Origin: Tenebrio molitor
Lineage: Eukaryota; Arthropoda; Insecta; Coleoptera; Tenebrionidae
NCBI RefSeq assembly: GCF_963966145.1
Contig: NC_091049.1
Coordinates: forward strand, 2,046,001 to 2,110,000
DNA length: 64,000 nucleotides
Reading direction: 5' to 3'
Below the pieces are notes generated by a model. It did no database searches and was not told where the DNA came from. It saw nothing but the letters and a program-made list of their open reading frames with translations. The position numbers were made by a program, and so were the translations under genes. Every line of letters starts with the position of its first letter. Positions within the stretch are counted from its first letter, which is position 1. Shown here one piece after another: positions 47,820-57,336 of the stretch.

Positions 47820-48790
47820 TGGTGTTTTAACATTCAAATGAAATCGACCCAGCTTCTGGAAGTTGTGAAGGGTCAGAGAAATCAAACCAAATGCAAAGGT
47901 AATAAATGTCCTTGCAATAAAACAGGTGTTCGGTTTTTTTTTTAATTCTATGTATTTGCAATTTCTATGTTTTGTAATTTTGTATTCAATAATTTTGTAA
48001 TCCTGCTTTTGTGTTTTTCTATGAATTCCTTTTTTTTTGTTGTGTACAATTGATGCCTCTCTGTTGACAAATTCATAGATGGGTAGGTAAATGAGAAAAA
48101 AAATCGAATGTCTGGTACGGAAAAACAAAAAACAAAGTGAAGGTGGGAGAGAAAGAAAGTGAATGGATTGAGACGACATTAAAAACATTTTTGGTTATGC
48201 CGGTTATGTTTATGCTATCGGGCCTTCAAATAAATATATATTTAGAGTAGGCGTAGGCGACATTCTAATTCTGCTAACAGTGTAAAGTAATTTTTGTAGG
48301 TAACAATTATTTTCCGAAGATACACAGGTTACGTAGTAAGCTTTTTCCCAATTTCATATTGTCATATTCCGTGAAGGGGGAATAGGGAGAATGCGCTACA
48401 AAAATTAAAAATATTTTCTAACCTAATTTTATTTCGTTAAAATGTCAGACGCGTCTTGTGTCATTTTCTACAGTGGAAAAATGTTGCAAACAATTGAATT
48501 TACATAGGTTTTTCTAAATATAAATTTAAAAATGAACCTTTGATGGTAAATTTCAAATTTGCCCAATTTCATTGTTACCAACAGATCAGTCATTCTTGAT
48601 CATACCGTAGATATGACAAATTTTCTTGTCCTTGCAGATCCTCCTCTGAACCTACAATAGACTAGTCCATCAAATTATAGATTTATTAGAAATTAATAAT
48701 AATAAAAACTTCCTACCTTGTGTGTTAATGATTTTATTACAATCCATTGACATTTTTGGCACTTATTAGTCGTCGTTTTTCTACTTCAAA
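47820..48790 (-). pseudogene. Degenerate gene copy, unit 1
   Basis: Minus strand. Exon 1 is 48747-48717 (MDCNKIINTQ, GTAGG donor). Near 48653-48610, after a TTCAG acceptor, the continuing frame gives EEDLQGQENLSYL, resembling EGDLDKQRNFSF in the 61.5-kb copy. Near 48065-48000, after TTTGTCAACAG, comes EASIVHNKKK, resembling EALTAHNKEK at about 61510-61480. A further shared stretch lies at 47945-47826 (59850-59724 in the other copy). A family H MITE sits inside at 48219-48528. An open frame of 164 codons crosses the lower part but mixes intron and exon sequence, so it is not a credible protein. Product unknown. Confidence 0.45.
48219..48528 (+). mobile_element. MITE, family H, right tip lost
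   Basis: Left tip CGGGCCTTCAAATAAATATA and an interior matching 29816-30136 and 60865-61187. It breaks off after TAAATATAAATTTA without GAAGGCCCG. Confidence 0.85.
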
Positions 48791-48799
48791 GAAAATACC

Positions 48800-48885
48800 C
48801 CCAATACCACTTTCGACCGATGATAGCGCCACAATTTCGCAGTTTTCACACCGAAGCATGGGCGCGGGAAGTTTGAAAATATAAA
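48800..48885 (-). promoter_or_regulatory. Second copy of the promoter-like segment
   Basis: CAAACTTCCCGCGCCCATGC, then GGTGTGAAAACTGCGAAA and GGCGCTATCATCGGTCGAAA on the minus strand. It directly precedes the unit 1 leader. E2F-like TTCCCGCG and a TTTCAAA (CHR-like) word are retained. Confidence 0.4.
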
Positions 48886-50605
48886 CAATATCGGTTAGAT
48901 GCGATTGTAAAATTGACACTTTTGAGAACTGTCGTGGCGTCAATTTGTGTTACACGTGTTTAGAGTTTAGTTTGATTTTTCGATGTAAAAAAAAATATCG
49001 AGTCGATATATCTACAGGGTGAGTCGTGTACATCGAAAGGGGGAGATACTTATAAATAATTTTTTGTTGCGCAGTTTGAGAGTGTCGTACGTGAGGCAAG
49101 TGGGTCGGCGGCGCCCCGTCCCCGGGGGCGGCCGCCGCCGCACGTCGAAATCATGCCCGGATCCCGTCCGCGTTTTTTGCGTTAATTAAGGCCGGGTCTA
49201 ATACGAGTTTTTGCAGGTCCACATGAGTGAAGAGCAGATTACCCCTCGGTCGACGGATAACCGTCGTGTCATTAGCCACTGCAGCAGCGGCCACCTTAAA
49301 GACGGCGGCGGCGGCGTAAATATTTTCGACGGTGGCGGCGCAAAAAGGGGGCGGCCGATATTAATTATCCCGGCGGAATCAACACATCCTTGGAGACACG
49401 TCAACAATGACTCGGTAACAATGGTTTATTATAACTAGTATCGCCGTAATTAATGATGCGCAAGTATGGAAATGACTCGCCGGCTTTTGTCTGTAATTAT
49501 ATCGGCCCTAATGAGTCCAAAGTAGCCTTATCGCGGCGCCAGAGGGCGCTCTCGCAACCCCTCACCGACGCGACAAAGCCGCCTAATCGTCATATTTGCG
49601 GAAAAAATCGACCGACGATAATTGAGCGATTACCCTGAGGAGCTCCACCGAAGTAGGCATTCCCGCCGCCCAATTGAACGACGATAAACAAGTGAATGAC
49701 TCGACCGCAGCAGGCTTGATGACTTGTAGGTGCCTAGTAGTTTTATTTCTGTTGGCAGCAATAAACAAGTGACCAGGAGCTGCTACATAGGTAAATTACT
49801 TAAAAATCGACGATATAGGCGATAAGCTTGAATAACTTTAGGAGCACGACCGCCTGACCACGTCTACACGGCTCCCAAACACCGCACTCCCAACAAATCA
49901 AAGCTGGCCGTGATATCTCTTAAAATACGACAAACCACCCCGAACACACACCCAGCGCCCTCTACAACTCAAGATTTGTTTCGTCTTTGATGCCCCCAAG
50001 ATTTTCTTGATTTTTGCTTTTCCTGTGGATTTGGCGTCCGTATGAACGGAGGCACTCGTCGCGTTCCAGCGAGCCGCCTCCACTCCTGCCGGCCGCAGCA
50101 TTGATCCTGCTGCGAAGAGTTGTCCGGTCGGCACCACCACTCCGCAGTCATTCTTACGTGAAATTATCGTCTTATTTTCGTTTATTTATGAGAGATAATC
50201 GCTTATTGAAAACTGAGTACACTGAATGGGACGATGCCACCGATATCTCGCTATCTGAGACAAAATTGCCCAGATCTAGTCATCGCCCCAGCAAAAATCG
50301 ATTGTCAAGCACGTACCATCGCTAAAATGCCAAGTCGATTGGCGGCGGGGCCGGGGGCGGGCGAGGGGCAGGGACGGAAACGGATTTTACGTGTTTGGGA
50401 CTCTGATCATTTTTAATCGAATTTAGAAAATGAAGAAAATTATTTGAAGAGCTTGTCTTTTAGCAAGGCTTTTTATTTTTTGCTACACATCTATAGTTCG
50501 TTCTTTCTCTACTCTCTCAAATAAATTTTTTTTATTCGTTGCGTGCTTTGACTATTTTTTATCGATTGTGCTTGGTTTTCGTATTTTCAAGGTCAATCGT
50601 ACTTA
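48886..50605. other. GC-rich non-coding DNA
   Basis: A solo CTACAGGGTGAGTCGTG end is at 49013. 49070-49700 is GC-rich; 49352-49516 recurs, diverged, at 62850-63003. CCAGAGGGCGC, a CTCF-like core, is at about 49541-49551. 49850-50420 is another GC-rich stretch with overlapping frames on both strands and no gene signals. Confidence 0.4.
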
Positions 50606-51018
50606 TACAGGGTGTTAGTAAATGGTTGGGAATAAATTTCAGGATGAATTCCTTACGAAAAATGTGGCTTAAAACCTAAATAAAGTTTTTCGTTAAAATT
50701 GGTAGTTTTCTAAAAAAAAAATGTAGTCCACTATTCGAGAATTTCTCTAATTAGTTCATTTGTCTGCCTAAAATCGCATTAGTTTTGATTTTTTTTTTTA
50801 ATTCAACGTTCCACATTAAATTTTTTTCTTTAATAAACCATTATTTCGCAGTATTTCAAAAAAAAATACGGATATGCCACAATACATTTATTTTTATTTT
50901 TTTCATTTTTTGAGAAAACTACTCATTTTAACGAAAAACTTTATTTAGGTTTTAAGCCACATTTTTCATAAGGAATTCACCCCGAAATTTATTCCCAACC
51001 ATTTACTAACACCCTGTA
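50606..51018. mobile_element. MITE with long inverted repeats (over 100 bp), 413 bp
   Basis: Ends TACAGGGTGTTAGTAAATGG and CCATTTACTAACACCCTGTA. The arms stay paired through GGGAATAAATTTC, GAATTCCTTA, GTGGCTTAAAACCTAAATAA and AACTTTTCGTTAAAAT-type sequence to about 50715 and 50920. It could form a long hairpin. Confidence 0.85.
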
Positions 51019-53962
51019 TAGAATATTTTTCTCTCTTTTTTTTTTGTAGCACTTTTGCCTCGTTTTACTCTTTATTATTTTACTTTCACATTTCTTTTTA
51101 TTTTATTCTTGGATAACTCTCTTTTATCTAGCTTCTCTTCTATCTTCCCTTTCAATTGTTTTTGCCACTTCTCCCCTACAAGTTTTTTTAAATTAATTTT
51201 TTCTAATCACTCTACCATTCCTTCTTTTATTTCACCTACCTCATTGTTATTCTTCCTCCACTCTCTTTCAAACCCATTGTTTTGTTTTTCCCCCTCCCCC
51301 CGTTTTATTTGTTTTCCTTCCTCCCCCAGTTTTATTTGTTTCCTCTTGCTCGGCCAAATCTGGCCGTCCACCGCCTCTAAAAACTTAATCCCCGTGACGC
51401 GGTTAATTTTTCCGTCCCGGGGGCGGCTTACGCTCCTCTTCCCTATGACGGACAGCATAATTCCGCCGTCGTTTCTACTTTTGTGACACACGATTAAAAC
51501 CAGCGTCACGCTCTAATCTGGCATTTGCATGGACCGCCGCCCCCGGCCTTCTTTCCCGCGCAAGAACCTCTGACCGCGGTATTTGTCACCGGAAAGCCAC
51601 TTTGTCAGCGGCGGCGGCTCTCGTGCGAACCGCAAGATATGGCAACTGGCCTGATTTATCGAAACAAATCCCGGGAGTGGACCCGGGGGACGCCGGTCAC
51701 CGCCGCCCCCATAACTCACACCCGCCGCCCAGATGACGCGTCTTAAGCAGATTCCGACTCATTCGCATCGGTGCTCCCTCCTGATAACGGACCAACAACC
51801 AAAAGTGAAAGTCCAGGAAGCTTCTTTTGTTTCGGGAGGGCCGAAAATTATTTTTCAAAAATCTACAAAAAATTCTTTCAGATCTTTTTATTATCTTTGT
51901 ATTTGTTTTTTTTTTTAGTTTCTGGTACAGTATTTGAAACAAATGAATGACGAAGCAGGTTGTTAATAATAGGACATGTTCGGCACCACGTGACTAGCGC
52001 CCAATTACGCAATAAATCACCGCATCCAGAATTAGAAATGCGTAAATAGGTATACCGGAGGAAACAAAAATGAAGCGGTCAGACGTCATCCATCATGGCG
52101 CCACTTAAACTGTCAAAACGTTGTGTTTGAGGTTATGTCAAAGCTGGCCGGTCCGCATTCTAATGACCGGGAGATAATAAAATCAACAGGGCGACGTCAG
52201 ACAAAAAACTAATTTGAAATAATTGAAAGTATGAGTTGAGTCAATTTGTTTAAATTCGCCATGGTGGCAGGTCCAGCCGCAACCAGTTCGGTTGCGCTCT
52301 AAGGTGATGGATGGGCGAGGGACGGTCATTTGTTTTAATGAAATTTGTTGTGGGATCGCGTTACCTGTGAAAGATACACCGTGCGTTATTCAAATGTCGT
52401 CGTTTCTTTTGTTTCGCGCGCCCGCTCCGATCCCGAGGCCGAATTTTTCACTTTCCATCGCCGAACAATGGACGGATTCTCAACGGTTTCGGAGCGCTCG
52501 CTAAACCGAACGACTCGATCAACACCACCTTCTATCTATATTGAAGCGATACTAATTTCAATATTCATGGGAAATTGGCGGCGGATCGTACAAGGAGCAG
52601 GAACAATAACGCGCTACCAACCTATTACGGGTGGTGCTGGCGAGGACGCGTTTGACGACGACGAAGCCACCTCGATGCGAGATTACACTCTTAAACCTGA
52701 CCCAGACGAACACTCTAAACGTTAGCGAAGACCCATCAAGATCTAGCCACTGGTTCTTTTGTTATAAGCGAACAAGTGCTACAAACATACTAATTTTCCC
52801 ATTTATCAGGTGTTAACGAAGGAAATTTGGAAATTGTGCAGCTTATCGCGTCACCACGCATGCGCTGGACCTAGACACTACACTTACTCATTATTACTAT
52901 TATTATTATTATTGACAAACTTCAAAAAAACTTTTCAAACTAAGTAATTATGGCTACACTGTAAATTTGTGAATTGAATTTTATATTCTTTCTCCATCTG
53001 TCATATGTCATTTCTCAAAGCACACTGTGAGTTTATTTAGTAAGGATTGAGAATGTTGTTGCAGGTCCGTACCGATGGGTGCAGCCTCACGGCCGCATCT
53101 CTAACTCCCGGCCTGCCTCGATGCGTCTATTGGAGCGTGTCGGTTGGCGTTTTTTATGGGTTTGAACGCACGTACCTCATTAAAGGCGGGAAGTGTACAG
53201 CTCGTTCACAATACTTGTGGTTCACCGCGCACTAAGACAAAATAAAATTGATTGAATAGGAGAAGAAGAAAGGGGAGGAAAAAAGGAGCGATCGACCTTA
53301 GCACTGATACGATACGGTCCGTGACAGCGGTTGGGGGGCGAGGGGAGGCGATCGCCACGCACGCGGCTCTAATCGACGCTATAATGGACCGATGAAGGGT
53401 TTAATTAAGCAAAAATTGGTAAAAAACGAGCAAAAAGAGGAGGAAGAAGCGAGAAGGAAGAAATCTTGGCGGAGTGGGTTTGGAAGGAGTGAGATGTCAT
53501 TGAGAGAGATGGCGGGGGTGGTGTACGTTTCGGCCCTGCGGAAATCATCTTCAGGGAAAGAATGGTTTGAGGAGATTCTGAAAAAAATGAAGTAACCGAA
53601 AAAATCTTCTCGCGCCATTTTTTGCAGAATAACTAATTCCATCACATGATTGTTGACAGTTTTGATAGGTAATTAGTTAATTAGGTACATATGTATTATG
53701 TATGTGTGTTTTGGAACACTCTGTATACTTATTGGTACACTTCTAAAATAAATCTGAAATCGATAATGACGCAATCTTGACTGCTGAAGCATCTTAGGCT
53801 ATTTTTCAAAGAAAAATAATTTTTGAAAATTTTTAAAAAATAAATGAGACACTAGGTATACCTATTTATAAATGAGTTGCTGATAGTAATCGGTCATTTG
53901 TGTTATCTCTCTCTAATCATCAAATCTCATTTATTGAAGATAATTACTATAATATTGGTTAT
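51019..53962. other. T/C-rich tract, then GC-rich DNA, no supported gene
   Basis: 51020-51350 is strongly T/C-rich; the 143-codon plus frame there is Phe/Ser/Leu-rich and compositional. 51350-51800 and 51950-53400 are GC-rich single-copy blocks with overlapping frames. An ATT run is at 52885-52912. 53400-53962 returns to AT-rich DNA. Confidence 0.4.
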
Positions 53963-54142
53963 TGTATCGGGTGTTCATTTAAATTCATCCTCAAAGTAGG
54001 TGTTGAAGAGTCGATTGTGAACGCACCACGGATTACAGATCACGGATCAGCTGTTCAAATCTGCCTCACTGACGAGCGGTGCGTTCACAATCGACTCTTC
54101 AACGCCAACTTTGAAGAGAATTTTAAATGAACATCCGATACA
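53963..54142. mobile_element. MITE, family A, best-preserved copy (180 bp)
   Basis: Paired ends TGTATCGGGTGTTCATTTAA and TTAAATGAACATCCGATACA define the family's full terminal inverted repeat. The arms continue through GTTGAAGAGTCGATTGTGAA. Confidence 0.85.
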
Positions 54143-54734
54143 TTTGAGAAGACAAACAGTTCATGAAGTGTTTCCAAAATATTTTCAAAAATCAAATGCA
54201 TACATTTTGAGGTCTTGTCAGTTTCTTTTCTTTTTTCGGTAATAATAACAATAACACTTTGTATTTTTTTGTATTTTGGACTTCTTATTTGATTTGATGG
54301 TTTAACACAATTTTCAAATATTTTGTAAGACTGATGGAGATTACATAATTTGTCATTAAATTTGCATTAGGTCTGCCGCTCCGACCATGGCAGATCACTA
54401 TTTACTCTTCTGCAAAAAGTGGCAATTCCTGCAGTCCCACTGCATCTGGACCCGTTCCGTCACTTTCACCGACTTCAAGGAGATCCGCGGCCGAAATCGA
54501 AAAAATTTTTACTCTTGCGCAACTTTTTTCCCAATTAATTATATGTAATTCTTTTGTAATCGATTTTGCACCGGACTTTTTCCCTTCGCAGTTATTCAAC
54601 TTTTTCCGCTAATATCGTCACGCTCTGTTTGAAAAAAAACCAAAAACCGCTCACCGAATTCCTTACATATTTACTTATTCACCCGTTAATTATCCTTATT
54701 AGTCACTGTCCACTCTACTAACACGCCATCTTCG
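54143..54734. other. Non-coding DNA
   Basis: No supported gene. A minus frame of 65 codons at 54402-54599 has no splice or promoter support. Confidence 0.35.
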
Positions 54735-55490
54735 ATGACAATTTGTCCAGGCCCCAGCGCCACCTACCCGCAACTGGGAACACTGACGAGAGGAGGACGG
54801 TGCTAAGTGCAGGTTGCGGCAGCGGCAAACTACACCGAGTAGAGGTGGCGCTGGTGTCGGGCCAAGAATTTGACAAGCTCCTTGATATTTTTGTTCCTAG
54901 ATGGCCCACTGCTTCCAGGACGAGTTCCTGTGGCGTTTTTCGTCTAGACCAGGAGACACGCCTTGAAATCAATATTTTCGTCGTCGTCCTTGCATAATCC
55001 TTTCACCTCAGACGGCCCCGCGATTGTCTCTTTTTTCCCAAACCAGTGACGTCTACTTTGACCACACGTCACAAAAAATATCTTCACTAATTGTCAATAA
55101 TAATTACACAAATTTCAAACATTCCAACTGTCATTCCTGTTAATCAAATTTGTCCAGTTGTTCCCGATTTGCACTAATTAATTTAAATTTTCTTCTATTT
55201 GTACTTTGTTAATAACAATATCTTCTCAATTATTGACGAGGGTGTTGAGCTAAGCCGCCGCGTCGCTTGGGTTGGTAATATCTCGCGATCCCACCGCTCA
55301 TTGGTCGCAACGCGGCCAATTGTAACGTGACTCCGCCTCCATCTTTCCAAGGCACTCGCGTTTCTTGTCCAAAAGTAGCATTTTTTATTTGTTTTCCGTG
55401 TGAAAGGTGAGATTAATAAAGCGGCTTTGTGTGAAGGGTCAAGGTCACAGAGAGTGAATCACTGCTGAGACCCTAATCACTTTTTATTAT
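54735..55490 (+). repeat. Segmental duplication, copy A
   Basis: Recurs at about 63005-63960 in the same orientation. The first 450 bp are diverged, 55201-55323 is identical, and the last 100 bp are well conserved (GTGAAAGGTGAGATTAATAA, GGGTCAAGGTCA, CTGCTGAGACCCTAATCAC). Copy A lacks about 190 bp found in copy B between the TTTTTT at about 55386 and ATTTGTTTTC. Two CTCF-like cores point apart: CAGCGCCACCT at 54755-54765 and AGGTGGCGCTG at 54843-54853. Confidence 0.8.
55201..55347. promoter_or_regulatory. Promoter-like block, identical in both duplicates
   Basis: 55201-55323 is base-for-base identical to 63481-63603. It holds TCTCGCGA (55281-55288), an ATTGG at 55300-55304 and a CCAAT at 55316-55320 (inverted CCAAT-box pair), and then GTAACGTGAC and CTCCGCC. 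A plus-strand splice donor (AAAG|GTGAGA) follows at 55407, and GGGTCAAGGTCA, an FTZ-F1/ERR-like site, at 55436-55447. This combination suggests a housekeeping-type promoter and first exon on the plus strand. No coding exon is identified. Confidence 0.45.
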
Positions 55491-55563
55491 ACTTCTTAGT
55501 GAACAACAAGCTTTGTAAAATTTACAAGATATTATTACAAAAAAAAATTTAATACACATAATC

Positions 55564-56043
55564 CTATTGTCCTTCACCTTCCTCCTCTTCACTTGAACTC
55601 GCATACCCCTCGTCCCTCTCCCTCATTCTCTCCATCACCCCCGAACAAACAAGCATAACCTCAACACCCTCCATTCTCTCCAGCTCCGGTGCGTATCCTT
55701 CCATCACGTGGTCCAATCCACCCTCCAGCAAGCACCAAGGACCATCCCTGCACGCCACCCTGAACACGTGCTGGCACGTGACAAAAGGACCGTCCAGGAA
55801 AACGTTGAGCTGGGTGGTGGTGACGTTCTCCGGGTTGGTCAGAAGGATTTCACGGCGGAAGTTGTTGAAACTCCAGTTTTCTTGGCTCGCTGTCAGGCGA
55901 TAGTCGACTGTCCAGGTGCAAGGGACGACTTCGCGCCCTTTGATTCCTATCACGCTGGCAACTTCGTACTCTGGGGGACAAGTTGCTCGGAGGTGGGACA
56001 CGACTTCCGAGACGTTGCGCCAAGTTGGACAGCCGATCGACAT
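55564..56043 (-). CDS. Unrecognised 159-residue protein, intact gene
   Basis: The ATG at 56043 lies exactly at the start of exon 2. The frame has a stop in exon 1 and no earlier Met, which fixes this start. Codons strongly favour G/C in third position, unlike the AT-rich surroundings. There are seven cysteines (5, 22, 42, 90, 98, 104, 133), several Trp (8, 44, 57, 103), and a very acidic, Ser-rich tail (residues 149-159: SSSEEEEGEGQ). Met/Glu/Arg-rich sequence at 114-145 may be helical. No signal peptide or membrane span, so probably cytoplasmic or nuclear. The poly(A) signal is ATTAAA at 55553-55548. The downstream neighbour is the promoter-like block pointing towards it; upstream lies a large foldback. 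I cannot assign a family; it may be lineage-specific. Confidence 0.8.
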   Translation of the reverse strand: MSIGCPTWRNVSEVVSHLRATCPPEYEVASVIGIKGREVVPCTWTVDYRLTASQENWSFNNFRREILLTNPENVTTTQLNVFLDGPFVTCQHVFRVACRDGPWCLLEGGLDHVMEGYAPELERMEGVEVMLVCSGVMERMRERDEGYASSSEEEEGEGQ

Positions 56044-56158
56044 CTGGAAGAAGAAAATAAAATTATAGGAGATGTGGATGCGAAAGGGGAATTTACTTAC
56101 GTTGGGGGTGGTGCGGAAGGGATGATTTTGCAGTGCGAGGTTCGGAATTCGAATGCAT
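56044..56158 (-). other. Untranslated exon 1 and 57-bp leader intron of the 159-residue gene
   Basis: Exon 1 is about 56158-56101 (58 nt). The intron is 56100-56044, starting GTAAGT and ending TTCTTCCAG directly before the ATG. An ATG at 56157 lies only one base from the predicted start site and is out of frame with the coding exon, so it is unlikely to be used. Confidence 0.7.
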
Positions 56159-56188
56159 GACTAGGTCCAGTTGGGTTTGCTATTTATA
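56155..56188 (-). promoter_or_regulatory. TATA box and initiator of the 159-residue gene
   Basis: TATAAATA at 56188-56181 on the minus strand. An initiator-like TCATGC has its A at 56158, 30 bases downstream of the TATA start, the usual spacing. This suggests focused, regulated transcription. 56190-56261 upstream holds no motif I can name with confidence. Confidence 0.65.
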
Positions 56189-56261
56189 GGGGTTGGCTGA
56201 TTTGTCCTATTGTTTTATCCCTTCTAGGGATTGGTTTTTACCTGGGAATAATTATTATTTT

Positions 56262-57050
56262 ACCAGAATTTCGAATTGCAGGGGTTCCTTCGAAAATTCG
56301 TACCTTCCAAATCGTTGCACATAAATTAAAACGATTGACGCTGTTTGATTTCTGAAGGTTTGCCGCATCTGCTGAGTGTTTACTCAACAACCTGCTCAGT
56401 CGCATATGCCTACTGCGATTTTTTAAACATAACGAACTAAAAATGTCAAAAACTCATTTTTTTCAAATAGCACCCTGTATTTATTATTGCACTGGTCGAA
56501 AGCTTTTTTGACAAGCTTTTGAACAATATAAGGTTTGTATAGTCGAATCTGAAAATCTAGGGTGCAATCCAAAAATCGCTAAATTTGGTCCAATTTTTCC
56601 GTTAAAAAGACAATGCAAAAATTTAGTAGGCCTAACAAAAGATAATCACACAATATGGTCACTCTATAAAGATGAATCAACCAACAAAATAGTGTTTAAC
56701 AATTTAACATTTAATAATTTTAGTGATTTTTAGTGATTTTAAGATAGCACCCTAGATTTTCACATTCGACTGTACAAACCCTATACCGTTGGAAAGCTTG
56801 TCAAAAAAGCTTTCGACCAGTGCAATAATAAATACGGAGTGCCATTTGAAAAAAATGAGTTTTTGACATTTTTAGTTTGGTATATTTAAAAAATCGTAGT
56901 AGGCATATGCGACTAAGCACGTTATTGAGTAAACACTTAACAGATGCGGCAAACATTCAGGAATCAAACAGCGTCAATTATTTTAATTTATGTGGAACGA
57001 TTTGGAAGGTACGAATTTTCGAAGGGACCCCTGCAATTCGGAATTCTGGT
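56262..57050. mobile_element. Foldback element, two 304-bp arms, 181-bp loop
   Basis: The left arm 56262-56565 and right arm 56747-57050 are inverted copies of equal length, from ACCAGAATTTCGAATTGCAG inward to CTAGGGTGC. The loop (56566-56746) is AT-rich and unique. An internal CACCCTGTA word resembles the common MITE tip. No transposase; no clear target duplication. The 122-codon plus frame at 56877-57245 lies mainly in the right arm and is not a gene. Confidence 0.85.
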
Positions 57051-57158
57051 GAAAAAAGCTCCACTCATCAAAAACGATGGCAGATAAATAATAACAACCT
57101 GTGTAGATTTGATTCACAATTTATCATAGAATCCAAAAATGAAATCAAACTGGGTAGG

Positions 57159-57336
57159 TTCCATTTAAAAAAACATAACTGTAGTGTTTTTATAAAATTC
57201 GGACACCCTGTATATACACCGCAATATTTTCCGAATATGCAGTAGAAGCGTAGCTATCATCTAGAAAAAAGAAAAAGTTGGTATATTTAATAACAAGCAA
57301 GTTATGGAGCTTTTTCGCAACTCTGGGACACCTGTA
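57159..57336 (-). mobile_element. MITE, family G, inverted copy
   Basis: Reverse-orientation match to about 21453-21640: TACAGGTGTCCCAGAGTTGC on the minus strand from 57336, internal TATATACAGGGTGTCCGAAT, then CACTACAGTTATGTTTTTTT. The foldback right arm ends about 110 bp away. Confidence 0.7.

Noticed and set aside
47694..48188. Longest open frame of the window (164 codons, minus strand)
   Set aside because: It joins intron-like T/A-rich sequence with exon-like pieces of the degenerate gene copy and ends in the promoter-like segment; the duplicate at 59.7-61.5 kb has stops in the same frame.
51055..51486. 143-codon plus-strand frame
   Set aside because: It is a product of the T/C-rich tract (Phe, Ser, Leu and Pro runs), with no promoter, splice signals or domain.
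54743..54997. Frame sharing FDKLLDIFVPRWPT with the 63.1-kb duplicate
   Set aside because: The similarity follows from nucleotide duplication. Substitutions show no third-position bias and an indel soon breaks the frame.
56877..57245. 122-codon plus-strand frame
   Set aside because: Lies mostly in the right arm of the foldback and runs into a family G MITE.
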